Source of the DNA: JAABRB01 sp963735025
GTDB taxonomy: Bacteria > Pseudomonadota > Gammaproteobacteria > Burkholderiales > SG8-39
Length of the DNA stretch: 64,000 nt
Assembly: GCA_963735025.1 (NCBI GenBank)
Contig: CAVTJG010000009.1
Location: 682,001-746,000 of the forward strand
Direction: 5' to 3'
Under the pieces are notes generated by a model. The model did no database searches, was not told where the DNA came from, and worked only from the letters and a program-made list of their open reading frames with translations. Positions 1 to 9,315 of the stretch are shown piece after piece. How positions within the stretch are numbered: the stretch's first letter is position 1; each line of letters begins with the position of its first letter. Both the position numbers and the translations under genes were made by a program.

Positions 1-751
1 GATTGCGCAGCACTGCGGTCAGCGAAAGGACTCCGGGCATCTCCGGCTCCGGATGCATCTCGGACAGTTCGATCGTCACCAGATCGCCGTGGCCGGGGAG
101 CGGCAGATCGCAGCCGAGACGCTCGCAGGCGAGACCGAGCCACCTGCGCGCATCGGGATCCCGCGCCGCGATGTCGCTGCGGAACGCGTAGACCACCTGC
201 GCGCAGAACGCCAGCAAAAGGACGAGGCTGGCCAGCCCCCACATGATCGTGCCGGCGCGCGCGCGTCGTTTGCGCTCCGGGCCGAAACCATACCCGTCGC
301 CCTCGGCGTCCGAATAGTCGATCTCGTCCTCGTAGCGCTCTTCGTCGGGGAGCGGGGTGCTGCCGCGATCCTGGAGCGGAATGCTGTCGTGGTCCTGGAG
401 TGGAACGCTGTCGTGGTCCTGGAGTGGAATGCTGCCGCGGTCCTGAAGCGGAACGCTGCCCCGATCCTGCAAGGGAATGCTGCCCCGGTCTGGAAGCGGA
501 ATGCGGCTCTGACTCGAGGCCGACTCCGGCGTCGGTTCCTGCGGGGGCGCGACGCTCGGGTCGAATATCGGTGTTCGCCCGGAAGAGGACGATTCGGGCT
601 CGCCGACATCCAGGTGCTCGGCGAGCGCATCGCGCGCGTCGAAGATTACCGAGCAGCGACCGCACCGCACGCGCCCGTTGCGAGCTTCGATCTGGCTTCC
701 GGTGACGCGGAATGTGGTGCTGCACGACGGGCAACGGGTGATGAGGGTCAT
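1..751 (-). CDS. Zinc-ribbon DUF3426 membrane protein (3' end outside window)
   Basis: The reading frame starts at ATG 749-751 and stays open to base 1, so the C-terminus is missing. The N-terminus has two CxxC pairs (CPSC, CGRC) typical of the MJ0042 zinc ribbon. A low-complexity linker follows with about six copies of an 8-residue repeat (consensus PLQDRDSI), visible as 24-bp DNA repeats at about 350-500. Next come a transmembrane helix near LASLVLLLAF and the start of the DUF3426 domain. The gene overlaps the prmA stop by ATGA, so it is translationally coupled. Its function is unknown; in betaproteobacteria this family regularly follows prmA. Confidence 0.85.
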   Translation of the reverse strand, partial: MTLITRCPSCSTTFRVTGSQIEARNGRVRCGRCSVIFDARDALAEHLDVGEPESSSSGRTPIFDPSVAPPQEPTPESASSQSRIPLPDRGSIPLQDRGSVPLQDRGSIPLQDHDSVPLQDHDSIPLQDRGSTPLPDEERYEDEIDYSDAEGDGYGFGPERKRRARAGTIMWGLASLVLLLAFCAQVVYAFRSDIAARDPDARRWLGLACERLGCDLPLPGHGDLVTIELSEMHPEPEMPGVLSLTAVLRN

Positions 752-1638
752 CGCCGCACGCCCTCCAATACGGTCCAACTGTCGCGCGCACCGAACGGCG
801 CCATGGCGAACCACGGCGCATAGGCGTTCGACACGTCGTCCACCTGAGGCGTGAGCAGCCCCGCCAGCGCGATGCGGCCGCCGCGCCGCGTGTGTGCGGC
901 GAGCAGCGGAGCAAGCACTTTCAGCGGGTTGGCGAGAATGTTGGCAACCACGAGATTCGCATTCATGTCGAGCGGCGCGAGAGTGTCCTGGAATCGTGCC
1001 GCCACCTCGTTGCGCGCTGCATTGGCACGCGCTGCGGTGACTGCGTCAGGATCGATATCGACGCCGAGTGCCGCCGCGGCGCCGAGCTTCATCGCGGCGA
1101 TGGCCAATATACCGGATCCGCAGCCATAGTCGAGCACGCAGGCACCCGCGCTCACGCGGTGGGCAAGCCACTCGATGCACAGCCGCGTCGTGGGATGGCT
1201 GCCCGTGCCGAACGCCAGTCCCGGATCGAGGATGATGGTCGCCGCGTCCGGGTCGGGTGGCGTGGACCAGGACGGCACGACCCAGAGGCGCTCTGCCACC
1301 CGGATTGGCTCGAATTGCGCCTGGGTGACGCGCACCCAATCTGCATCGTCGACCCGCTCGGTCCGATATGCAGGGGCGCCGGCGAGCCCGGCCTGCTCGG
1401 CAGCCGCCGCGAGCAACGCGTCGCAATCGGCGTCCACCTTGCACAGCGCACTGACCACGCTCCGATCCCAGGATCGGGCCACGAGTTCGCCGGGCTCGCC
1501 GAACATGGGGTGCTCGTCGGGTGTGCCGGCATCCGCATCCGTGACGCTCACCGATACCGCGCCGAGCGCCAGGAAGGCGTCGGAGAGTCGCTCCGCCTCT
1601 CCGGCCGGCGTCTCGACGATGAGCGAGATCCAAGGCAT
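748..1638 (-). CDS. prmA: Ribosomal protein L11 methyltransferase
   Basis: PrmA trimethylates ribosomal protein L11 using SAM. The 296-residue length is normal for the family. The N-terminus MPWISLIVETP is the L11-recognition domain. The Rossmann methyltransferase core shows LDPGLAFGTGSHPTT, LDYGCGSGILAIAA (SAM motif I) and the VVANILANPL motif characteristic of PrmA. ATG 1636-1638 is preferred over an upstream in-frame start because it begins the conserved domain. It lies downstream of accC on the same strand, the usual betaproteobacterial order. Confidence 0.96.
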   Translation of the reverse strand: MPWISLIVETPAGEAERLSDAFLALGAVSVSVTDADAGTPDEHPMFGEPGELVARSWDRSVVSALCKVDADCDALLAAAAEQAGLAGAPAYRTERVDDADWVRVTQAQFEPIRVAERLWVVPSWSTPPDPDAATIILDPGLAFGTGSHPTTRLCIEWLAHRVSAGACVLDYGCGSGILAIAAMKLGAAAALGVDIDPDAVTAARANAARNEVAARFQDTLAPLDMNANLVVANILANPLKVLAPLLAAHTRRGGRIALAGLLTPQVDDVSNAYAPWFAMAPFGARDSWTVLEGVRR

Positions 1639-1690
1639 CAGTGGTGCTTCTGGCGTGCTCGGGCCGCGCGGCGCGTGACCCGAAAGGCTG

Positions 1691-3055
1691 CTAGATGGAG
1701 GTCGAGCGCTTCGCCATTTGCGCGAGCTTTTGCTCGAGGTAGTGGATGCTCGTTCCACCGCGCAGAAAGCGCGTGTCGTTGAGCAGATCCTGGTGCAGCG
1801 GAATGTTGGTCTCGATGCCCTGCACCACCATCTCGGAGAGCGCGATGCGCATGCGGCGAATCGCCTGATCGCGCGTTGCCCCGTAAGCGATCACCTTGCC
1901 CACCATCGAATCGTAGTAGGGCGGCACCGTGTAGCCCTGGTAGACGTGCGAATCGACGCGTATGCCGGGGCCGCCCGGCGGATGGTAGGACGTGATTTTG
2001 CCGGGCGAAGGCGTGAACGTGAACGGATTCTCCGCATTGATGCGGCACTCGATCGCGTGCCCGCGCAGCTCCACGTCGCGCTGGCGGATGCCGAGCTTCT
2101 CGTTCGCCGCAATGCGGATCTGCTGCTGCACGATGTCGATCCCGGTGATGAGCTCGGTGACCGGATGCTCCACCTGCACGCGCGTGTTCATCTCGATGAA
2201 GTAGAACTCTTCGTCCTCGTAGAGGAACTCGAAGGTTCCCGCGCCGCGGTAGTTGATCTTCTTGCAGGCTTCGGCGCAGCGTTCGCCGATCTTCGCCCGC
2301 TGCCGCGGCGTGATGTCCGGCGCCGGCGCCTCTTCGATCACCTTCTGGTGCCGGCGCTGCATCGAGCAGTCGCGTTCGCCCAGGTAGACCGCGTTGCGGT
2401 GCGCGTCTGCGAGTATCTGGATCTCGATGTGCCGCGGGTGCTCCAGGAACTTCTCCATGTACACCGTTGGATTGCCGAATGCCGCTTCCGCCTCGGTGCG
2501 CGTGAGCGACACCGCGGGAAGCAGCGCGGCATCCGTGTGCACCACCCGCATGCCGCGCCCGCCGCCGCCGCCCGAGGCCTTGATGATCACCGGGTACTTG
2601 AGGGCGCGCGCGATCTTCTGGATCTCCGCGGGATCTTCGGGAAGCGCGCCTTCGGATCCGAGCACGACCGGCACACCCGCCTTCTTCATCGCTTCCTTGG
2701 CGCTCACCTTGTCGCCCATCAGGCGGATGTTCTCGGGCCGGGGCCCGATGAACACGAAACCGCTGCGCTCCACGCGCTCGGCGAAATCCGCGTTCTCGGA
2801 CAGGAAACCGTAGCCGGGGTGGATCGCTTCCGAATCGGTCACCTCGGCTGCGGAAATGATTGCCGGGATGTTGAGATAGGACTGCGCCGCCGCCGGCGGG
2901 CCGATGCACACCGATTCGTCCGCGAGCTTCACGTATTTCGCCTCGCGGTCGGCCTCCGAGTGCACGACGACCGTCTTGATGTCGAGCTCGCGGCAGGCGC
3001 GCTGGATGCGCAGGGCGATCTCGCCGCGGTTGGCGATCAGGATCTTTTCAAACAT
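1691..3055 (-). CDS. accC: Acetyl-CoA carboxylase, biotin carboxylase subunit
   Basis: AccC carboxylates the biotin on AccB using ATP and bicarbonate, the first half of malonyl-CoA formation. The 454-residue protein begins MFEKILIANRGEIA. It has the ATP-grasp glycine-rich loop KASGGGGGRGM near residue 160 and the active-site stretch EMNTRVQVEHPVTE near residue 290. The start codon overlaps the accB stop as ATGA, indicating a coupled accBC operon. An upstream open extension in the same frame is not homologous and is excluded. Confidence 0.97.
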   Translation of the reverse strand: MFEKILIANRGEIALRIQRACRELDIKTVVVHSEADREAKYVKLADESVCIGPPAAAQSYLNIPAIISAAEVTDSEAIHPGYGFLSENADFAERVERSGFVFIGPRPENIRLMGDKVSAKEAMKKAGVPVVLGSEGALPEDPAEIQKIARALKYPVIIKASGGGGGRGMRVVHTDAALLPAVSLTRTEAEAAFGNPTVYMEKFLEHPRHIEIQILADAHRNAVYLGERDCSMQRRHQKVIEEAPAPDITPRQRAKIGERCAEACKKINYRGAGTFEFLYEDEEFYFIEMNTRVQVEHPVTELITGIDIVQQQIRIAANEKLGIRQRDVELRGHAIECRINAENPFTFTPSPGKITSYHPPGGPGIRVDSHVYQGYTVPPYYDSMVGKVIAYGATRDQAIRRMRIALSEMVVQGIETNIPLHQDLLNDTRFLRGGTSIHYLEQKLAQMAKRSTSI

Positions 3056-3510
3056 CACTCGATGACGAACAGGGGCTCGCCGTATTCGACCGGTTGACCG
3101 TTCTCGACGAGGATGGTTTTCACGACGCCGTCCTTGTCGCACTCGATCTCGTTCATGAGCTTCATCGCCTCGATGATGCAGATCGTCTGGCCGGCTTTCA
3201 CCGTGTCGCCCACCTCGGCGAAGGGTTTCGTCCCGGGCGACCCCGCCCGATAGAATGTTCCGACCATCGGCGACTTCACCACGTGGCCCGCGGGTGCCCC
3301 GGGCGGCTCGGGTTCGGTCGCCGGCGCGCCGGTCGGCGCGAGCACGGGCATCGCCTGTGTCGTGGCGAGGCTCGGCGGCACGGCGGGCGACACCTCCGGC
3401 GCCGAGCCGCTGCGGATGCGCACCCGCTCCTCGCCTTCGGTCACCTCGAGCTCGGTGATCCCCGATTCCTGCACGAGATCGATGAGCTTCTTGAGCTTTC
3501 TCAAGTCCAT
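3055..3510 (-). CDS. accB: Acetyl-CoA carboxylase biotin carboxyl carrier protein
   Basis: This is the biotin carrier of acetyl-CoA carboxylase, 151 residues. Residues 1-35 are the conserved N-terminal region (MDLRKLKKLIDLVQESGI). A Pro/Ala-rich linker leads to the biotinyl domain with the biotinylation motif EAMKLMNEIE, where Lys117 is the target. The stop overlaps the accC start. The short spacing to aroQ upstream (about 47 bp) suggests an aroQ-accB-accC-prmA transcription unit. Confidence 0.97.
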   Translation of the reverse strand: MDLRKLKKLIDLVQESGITELEVTEGEERVRIRSGSAPEVSPAVPPSLATTQAMPVLAPTGAPATEPEPPGAPAGHVVKSPMVGTFYRAGSPGTKPFAEVGDTVKAGQTICIIEAMKLMNEIECDKDGVVKTILVENGQPVEYGEPLFVIE

Positions 3511-3557
3511 TTTCGATGTTCCCCCCGGCCGGGCGCAGGATGCGCCGGCCCCTCCGG

Positions 3558-4034
3558 TCAGGCTTGCAGAGCGTACTGGAGCGCGTAATCGTATCCGCGG
3601 CTTCCCAGCCCGCAGATCGTGCCGACCGCAGTGTCGGAAAAGTACGAGTGCCTGCGGAACGGCTCGCGCGCGTGGATGTTGGACAGGTGCACTTCCAGGA
3701 ACGGGATCGCCACGCCCGCCAGCGCATCGCGCAACGCAACGCTGGTGTGGGTGAGCCCGCCTGGATTGATCACGATGATGTCGAAGCCCTCGGTGCGGGC
3801 CGCCTGGACCCGATCGACAAGGTCGCCCTCGTGGTTGCTCTGGAAGCAGGCGATCTCGGCGCCGCCGACCCGCGCCGCCAGCTCGAGCCGCCGATTCACC
3901 TCGTCCAGCGTCTCGCGGCCGTAGATCTCCGGCTCGCGGGTCCCCAGCAGGTTCAGGTTGGGTCCGTGCAGGACCAGGATCCGGCGCTTGCGCCGCGCCA
4001 CCCCGGCTTTGCGCGCTTTCGCTGGTTTGGCCAT
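3558..4034 (-). CDS. aroQ: Type II 3-dehydroquinate dehydratase
   Basis: AroQ dehydrates 3-dehydroquinate to 3-dehydroshikimate in aromatic amino acid synthesis. The 158-residue protein carries the type II signature GPNLNLLGTREPEIYG at residues 24-39, INPGGLTHTSVALRDAL, and EVHLSNIHAREPFRRHS with the catalytic His. There is a basic N-terminal extension of about 17 residues (MAKPAKARKAG). A second in-frame start after it is not obvious, so the first ATG is kept. Confidence 0.96.
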   Translation of the reverse strand: MAKPAKARKAGVARRKRRILVLHGPNLNLLGTREPEIYGRETLDEVNRRLELAARVGGAEIACFQSNHEGDLVDRVQAARTEGFDIIVINPGGLTHTSVALRDALAGVAIPFLEVHLSNIHAREPFRRHSYFSDTAVGTICGLGSRGYDYALQYALQA

Positions 4035-4086
4035 GGCCGGCGAGTTTGCCGGAGATCGCCGGAGATGTCCAACTTATAGCCGCCAG

Positions 4087-4638
4087 TTAGCCGCTTTTTG
4101 CGGAATCTGGGGCGAGCGTTCCAAGCAGTTTGTCGAGCTCTTCCTCGGTGATGAGGCCCAGATGGCTCTTGATGAGCTTTCCGGCGCGGTCCAGCACGAC
4201 GGTGAACGGCAGGGCGCCGGTCCGGTTGCCAAGATCGCGGGCAAGGATCGACCCGTCCATGCCGGCCACCAGGATCGGATAGTTGATCCCGATCTCCTTG
4301 GCGTATTTCTGCACTTTGTCAGCCTGATCGACGGCGATGCCGACAACTTGGACGCCGTTCGCTGCATGTTTGCGCTGGATACCGATCAGCCCGGGGATCT
4401 CCTGGCGGCAGGGCGCGCACCAGGTTGCCCAGAAATTGATCACCAGGACCTTGCCTTGCCATGCTGCGAGCGTGACCGGCTTTCCGGTGAGGTCCGGCAA
4501 CTCGATCCGGGCGAGCGCGGCGGGCGCTCCCGGGGCGGGCGAGTCGGGGGAGAGCCGCGTGAGCTGCACGTAGACTCCCGCGCCCAGCGCCGTTGCCCCG
4601 ACCGCCGCGATGAGCAGGAACCTGGCGGCCCTACGCAT
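4087..4638 (-). CDS. TlpA/ResA-type thioredoxin-like protein
   Basis: This is a membrane-anchored periplasmic thiol-disulfide protein of 183 residues. A single N-terminal helix (residues 5-25, RFLLIAAVGATALGAGV) is followed by an AhpC-TSA/thioredoxin fold. The active site is WCAPC with Cys74 and Cys77, and a cis-Pro is present (ALPFTVVLD). The likely role is reduction of cytochrome c or other periplasmic thiols; the partner is not visible. The start ATG 4636-4638 overlaps the end of the upstream gene. Confidence 0.9.
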   Translation of the reverse strand: MRRAARFLLIAAVGATALGAGVYVQLTRLSPDSPAPGAPAALARIELPDLTGKPVTLAAWQGKVLVINFWATWCAPCRQEIPGLIGIQRKHAANGVQVVGIAVDQADKVQKYAKEIGINYPILVAGMDGSILARDLGNRTGALPFTVVLDRAGKLIKSHLGLITEEELDKLLGTLAPDSAKSG

Positions 4639-5242
4639 CGCTCTCGGCCAGCGCGGCGACCGCATTGATCCCGGCGCGCTCGATCTGGCGGCCCCCCGGC
4701 GTCGCCTTGAGGGCGCTGCGCTCTTCCTTGGCGGCGTAGACGGCCAGCGTGAACGGGATGCCATCCCACTCGACGCGCAGCACCTGCACCTCGCGCGGCT
4801 CGTCGCCGCAGTAGTGCCGGACTTCGCTCAGCTCGTAGGGCATGCCGCGATTGAGGAAGAAGAGCTCGAGCCCCTTGCGGTCATCCGTGAACAGCTGCAG
4901 GTCGACATCGGCGTAGCGGCTTGCGGTGCCTTTCAGCACTGGCCCGGAAAGATACGGGCGGAAGGGCTCCAGCCCGCGCATCGCATCGAGCGCAGCATAG
5001 CGCAGCGCCTGCAGCCGCTCGCGCTGCTCGTCGCCCTGGTAGAGCGAGAGGTACGCGAGGAGCTCCGATTCGACTTCTTCGTTGGTCGGCAGCGCCTGGG
5101 TTTCGACCGCGCCGAGCTGACGCGCGGCCTTACGCTTCGCCGAGGCGAGGTCTTCGACGCCATCCACGGCCATGATGCGCGCCGCCGCGGCAGCGATCCG
5201 GGCGCGCATCTGCGAGTGCTTGAGCTTGTTCTCTCTGGGCAT
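4631..5242 (-). CDS. Conserved hypothetical protein, possible nucleotidyltransferase-like
   Basis: The protein has 203 residues and starts at ATG 5240-5242 (MPRENKLKHSQM). An Ala/Arg-rich helical N-terminus is followed by a region with GPVLKGTASRYADVDLQLF, which weakly resembles nucleotidyltransferase-fold proteins. It is divergent from mpl and its stop overlaps the thioredoxin-like gene start, so the two may be co-transcribed. Function is not assigned. Confidence 0.7.
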   Translation of the reverse strand: MPRENKLKHSQMRARIAAAAARIMAVDGVEDLASAKRKAARQLGAVETQALPTNEEVESELLAYLSLYQGDEQRERLQALRYAALDAMRGLEPFRPYLSGPVLKGTASRYADVDLQLFTDDRKGLELFFLNRGMPYELSEVRHYCGDEPREVQVLRVEWDGIPFTLAVYAAKEERSALKATPGGRQIERAGINAVAALAESDA

Positions 5243-5318
5243 ACGGCGGGCGCGGCGCGAACGGAACGACAATCTTACCTCACGGGCCACATGCGACCGG
5301 CGGATACAATTCACGCCC

Positions 5319-6671
5319 ATGCACCTGCACATCCTCGGCATCTGCGGCACTTTCATGGGCGGTCTCGCGGTGCTTGCGCGCGCCGCCGGCCATCGCGTGA
5401 CCGGTTGCGACGCGAACGTGTACCCGCCGATGAGCGATCAGCTGCGCGCCGAGGGCATCGATCTCGTCGAAGGGTACGGTGCCGACCAGGTCGCGCTCGC
5501 CCCCGATCTCTGGGTGATCGGCAACGTCGTCACGCGCGGCAATCCGCTCATGGAGGCGATTCTCGATCGCGGGGATCGCTACATCTCCGGCCCGCAGTGG
5601 CTCGCCGAGCACGTGCTGCATGGGCGGTGGGTGCTGGCGGTTGCAGGGACGCACGGCAAGACCACCACCTCCGCGATGCTGGCCTGGATCCTCGAGCATG
5701 CGGGGCGGGCGCCAGGGTTCCTTATCGGTGGCGTCCCGACCAACTTCGGTGTGTCCGCGCGCCTGGGGACCGGCCCGCACTTCGTGATCGAGGCGGACGA
5801 ATACGACACCGCCTTTTTCGACAAGCGCTCGAAGTTCGTTCACTACGGGCCACGGACCGCCATTCTGAATAACATCGAGTTCGATCATGCAGACATCTTC
5901 GCCGATCTTGCAGCGATCGAGCGGCAATTTCACCACTTCGTGCGAACTATTCCCCGGAGCGGCCTGATCGTGTCCAACGCGGATGACGCGGTGGTGGAGC
6001 GGGTCCTCGGACAGGGATGCTGGACGCCCGTCGAGCGATTCGGCGCCATGGGAACGTGGCGCGCGAATGTCCTCGATGCCGCGCGCTTCGACGTCGTGGA
6101 CGACGGCAGGCGGGTTGGTACAGCTGAGTGGGCACTCACTGGTGACCACAACCGCGCCAACGCGCTCGCTGCGATTGCCGCCGCCCGGCACGCCGGGGTT
6201 GCGCCAGAGCAGGCGATCGAGGCGCTCGGCGCCTTCGCGAACGTCAAGCGGCGCATGGAAGTGAGGGGCACGGTCGGCGGCGTGACCGTGTATGACGACT
6301 TCGCGCACCATCCTACGGCGATCGCCGTCACGATCGCCGGCCTGCGCAGCGCCGTCGGCGGGGCACGCATCCTCGCCGTGCTCGAGCCCCGCTCGAACAC
6401 CATGAAGCTCGGCGTCATGAAGGCGGAGCTTGCCCCGAGCCTCGCTGCCGCCGACCGCGTCTACTGCTACTCCGCGAATCTCGGCTGGGACGCAGCGCCG
6501 GTCCTCGCGCCGCTCGGCGCGCGGGCAAGCTGCCACGAGGACCTCGACGCGCTCGTCGCCGCCATCGTCGCCGAATCGCGCGCGGGGGATCACGTGCTCG
6601 TCATGAGCAATGGCGGGTTCGGCGGAATCCACGCCAAGCTGCTGGACCGGCTCGCTGCCGCTCGCCCGTGA
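5319..6671 (+). CDS. mpl: UDP-MurNAc:L-Ala-gamma-D-Glu-meso-DAP ligase
   Basis: Mpl re-attaches the recycled murein tripeptide to UDP-MurNAc in the cytoplasm. The 450-residue protein starts MHLHILGICGTFMGG. It has the Mur ligase P-loop GTHGKTTT at residues 110-117, the central-domain motif EADEYDTAFFDKRSK and the C-terminal domain with VYDDFAHHPTAI. ATG 5319 is chosen because it begins the conserved Rossmann start; the longer open frame upstream overlaps the divergent gene. Confidence 0.96.
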   Translation: MHLHILGICGTFMGGLAVLARAAGHRVTGCDANVYPPMSDQLRAEGIDLVEGYGADQVALAPDLWVIGNVVTRGNPLMEAILDRGDRYISGPQWLAEHVLHGRWVLAVAGTHGKTTTSAMLAWILEHAGRAPGFLIGGVPTNFGVSARLGTGPHFVIEADEYDTAFFDKRSKFVHYGPRTAILNNIEFDHADIFADLAAIERQFHHFVRTIPRSGLIVSNADDAVVERVLGQGCWTPVERFGAMGTWRANVLDAARFDVVDDGRRVGTAEWALTGDHNRANALAAIAAARHAGVAPEQAIEALGAFANVKRRMEVRGTVGGVTVYDDFAHHPTAIAVTIAGLRSAVGGARILAVLEPRSNTMKLGVMKAELAPSLAAADRVYCYSANLGWDAAPVLAPLGARASCHEDLDALVAAIVAESRAGDHVLVMSNGGFGGIHAKLLDRLAAARP

Positions 6672-7240
6672 TCATCTATCTGCACGGCTTCAACAGTTCG
6701 CCCCAGTCGCACAAGGCGCAGCACTTTGGCGCAGAGATGGCACAGCGCGGCCTGGGCGAGTGCTTCGTCTGCCCCAAGCTGCCGCATCGCCCGGCCGAGG
6801 CGATCGCGCTCGTCGAGCGCGAGTTCGCAAAACACGCGCCAGGCGAGGTCACGTTCGTCGGCAGCTCGCTCGGCGGGTTCTACGCGACCTACCTCGCCGA
6901 GGCGCACGAAGCGCGCGCAGTACTGCTGAACCCGGCCGTCACGCCGCAAGCCGATCTCGAGAGCTACCTCGGCACACAGCGCAATCTCTACAGCGGCGAG
7001 GAATATGAGCTCACGCCCGCGCATCTCGCCGAGTGGCGTGCGCTCGCCGTGCCGGTCACGCGCCCGGAGCGCTATCTGCTGATCGTCGAGACTGGCGACG
7101 AGGTGCTCGACTACCGTGCCGCCGTGGCCAAGTACCAGGGCGCGCGCCAGATCGTCGTGCCGGGCGGCGACCACACACTGAAGAGCTTCGCCGAGCACAT
7201 TCCGCTCATCCTGGAATTCGCCGGGCTCACGCCTGCCTGA
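6668..7240 (+). CDS. yqiA: YqiA-type alpha/beta hydrolase (esterase)
   Basis: This 190-residue protein of the UPF0227/YqiA family begins MIIYLHGFNSSPQSHK. It shows the nucleophile elbow GSSLGGF (Ser67) and a C-terminal GGDHTLKSF with the catalytic His. It starts with GTG overlapping the mpl stop codon, implying translational coupling. Family members hydrolyse short acyl or CoA esters; the physiological substrate is unknown. Confidence 0.88.
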   Translation: MIIYLHGFNSSPQSHKAQHFGAEMAQRGLGECFVCPKLPHRPAEAIALVEREFAKHAPGEVTFVGSSLGGFYATYLAEAHEARAVLLNPAVTPQADLESYLGTQRNLYSGEEYELTPAHLAEWRALAVPVTRPERYLLIVETGDEVLDYRAAVAKYQGARQIVVPGGDHTLKSFAEHIPLILEFAGLTPA

Positions 7241-7377
7241 ACCGCTCGACTCGGCCTGCGCGTGCCTCGGAATCGGGGCGCCGGCCGGATATAATCATCG
7301 ACCCCGTCCCGCCGCGCCTCGGGCGTTCGGCGCCCGGTTTTTCCTTTCTTCCAGTTCCCACCCATCAACTTGCCGCC

Positions 7378-9237
7378 ATGAACGTGCTCTACGAGGAAGA
7401 CGGATCGTTCAAGGTCGGCACCGTGCTTGCCGAGACCGACGCATCCATGCAGATCGAGGCGGCCTCGGGCAAGCGCGTTAAGGTGAAGCGCGCGAACGTG
7501 CTGCTGGACTTCAAGGAAGGCGGGCTCGCAGATTTCCTCGAGCGCGCGAATGCCGCAGCCGAGGAGATCGAGGTCGATTTCCTGTGGCAGGTCTGTGGCG
7601 CCGACGAATTCGGATTTACCGACCTCGCCGAGGAGTACTACGGCCGTGCGCCCGTGCCGGTCGAGGCGGCGAGCGTGCTGCTGCGGCTGCACTCCGCGCC
7701 GATCTATTTCCATCGCAAGGGCCGCGGACGCTACAAGTCGGCGCCCGAAGAGACCCTCAAAGCCGCACTCGCGGGCATGGAGCGCAAGCGCCGGCAGGCC
7801 GAGCAGATCGCCGAATGGATCGCGATGCTCAAGCGCTCGGAGTTGCCCGATGCGTTCCGGCCAATCCTGCCGCAACTGCTCTACAAGCCCGACCGCAACC
7901 GCATCGAGACCAAGGCATTCGAGGAGGCCTGCGAGGAGACGGGATTGAGCGCGCCCAAGCTCCTTGCGAAGTGCGGCGCGCTCCCGTCGAGCCACGACTA
8001 CCATTTCGGCCGCTTTCTCTTCGAGCACTTTCCGCGGGGAGTGGCGTTCCCGGCGGTGGACGTGCCGGAGCCGCCGTTCGATTTGCCGCGCGCCGCGGTC
8101 CAGGCATTCAGTCTCGACGATGCCGCTACCACCGAGATCGACGATGCATTCTCCGTGACGTGGCTCGACGAGCGCACGGCGCGCGTGGGCATCCACATTG
8201 CCGCGCCCGCTCTGGCGATTGCGCCCGGCGCGCCGATCGACGTCATTGCGCGCGCGCGACTTTCCACCGCCTACATGCCGGGCACGAAGATCACCATGCT
8301 CCCGCCAAACGCGATCGAGCGGTTCACACTCGCCGAGGGTCAAGCGCGCCCGGCGGTGTCGCTCTACGTGGACGTCGATCGCAATTCCTTCGAGATACGC
8401 AGTACCGATACGCGGCTGGAAGACGTGCCGATTGCGGCCAATCTGCGCCACCACGACGTCGATGTGCTGAACGATCGCTTCGCCGCCGGAGAGCACGGCG
8501 GGGAGGGCCAATTCGTCGCCGAGCTCTGGTTTCTGTACGGCTTTGCGCGCGCACTCGAGACTGACCGCGGCAAGGGACCGACGGTGTCGGGCGAGCGCGT
8601 CGAATACAGCTACTACGTCGAGGACGACCGCGTGCGCATCGAGCCGCGCAAACGCGGCGCGCCGCTCGATGTGCTGGTCGCCGAGCTGATGATCCTCGCC
8701 AACAGCTCCTGGGGCCGACTCCTCGACGAGCGCGGCGCGGCGGCGATCTATCGCGCCCAAAGCCCGGGTGCGCGCGTGCGCATGACGACGGCGGCGGCCG
8801 AGCACCAGGGCCTGGGCGTGAGCCACTACGCATGGTCGACCTCGCCGCTGCGACGCTACGTCGACCTGGTCAACCAGTGGCAGTTATGCGCCGTTCTGCA
8901 GGGCGTGACGCCGCCGTTCGCGCCCGGCTCGGAGGCGCTGCTTTCGGCGCTGCGAGACTTCGAGATCACCTATGCGGCGTACGATGAGTTCCAGCGCCAC
9001 ATGGAACACTACTGGTGCCTGCGCTGGCTCATTCAGGAAAAGGTGCGCTTGGCCCGGACCTTGGTCGTGCGGGACAATCTGGTCAAGTTCGCGGATCTGC
9101 CGCTCTATGTGCGGGTGCCGTCCCTGCCCGACCTGGAACCCGGGGACGAGGCCATGGTCGAGGTCGAGGAGGTCGACCTCATTGACACCCAGGTGCGTTG
9201 CGTCTATAAGAAGGTCCAACAACAAGAATCGGCTTGA
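7378..9237 (+). CDS. RNase II/RNB-domain ribonuclease
   Basis: This is a 619-residue 3'-5' exoribonuclease-type protein. The RNB catalytic motif TEIDDAFSV lies near residue 253, followed by TAYMPGTKITMLP and, further on, YAWSTSPLRRYVDLVNQ. The N-terminal part (about residues 1-230) is distinct from E. coli RNase II/R and resembles the short bacterial RNB family common in betaproteobacteria. The start ATG 7378 follows a 137-bp gap after yqiA, which may hold its promoter. Confidence 0.88.
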   Translation: MNVLYEEDGSFKVGTVLAETDASMQIEAASGKRVKVKRANVLLDFKEGGLADFLERANAAAEEIEVDFLWQVCGADEFGFTDLAEEYYGRAPVPVEAASVLLRLHSAPIYFHRKGRGRYKSAPEETLKAALAGMERKRRQAEQIAEWIAMLKRSELPDAFRPILPQLLYKPDRNRIETKAFEEACEETGLSAPKLLAKCGALPSSHDYHFGRFLFEHFPRGVAFPAVDVPEPPFDLPRAAVQAFSLDDAATTEIDDAFSVTWLDERTARVGIHIAAPALAIAPGAPIDVIARARLSTAYMPGTKITMLPPNAIERFTLAEGQARPAVSLYVDVDRNSFEIRSTDTRLEDVPIAANLRHHDVDVLNDRFAAGEHGGEGQFVAELWFLYGFARALETDRGKGPTVSGERVEYSYYVEDDRVRIEPRKRGAPLDVLVAELMILANSSWGRLLDERGAAAIYRAQSPGARVRMTTAAAEHQGLGVSHYAWSTSPLRRYVDLVNQWQLCAVLQGVTPPFAPGSEALLSALRDFEITYAAYDEFQRHMEHYWCLRWLIQEKVRLARTLVVRDNLVKFADLPLYVRVPSLPDLEPGDEAMVEVEEVDLIDTQVRCVYKKVQQQESA

Positions 9238-9315
9238 AGTAAAGCTCAGAATATACTGATTTGTAACGGCTTATTAACGGACAATAGAGAAGAAACCCAG
9301 GCCAAATTGCAGGTC

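Noticed and set aside
76..823. Overlapping plus- and minus-strand ORFs in the first 800 bases
   Set aside because: They are frame shadows of the DUF3426 gene, whose minus-strand frame carries the zinc-ribbon motifs.
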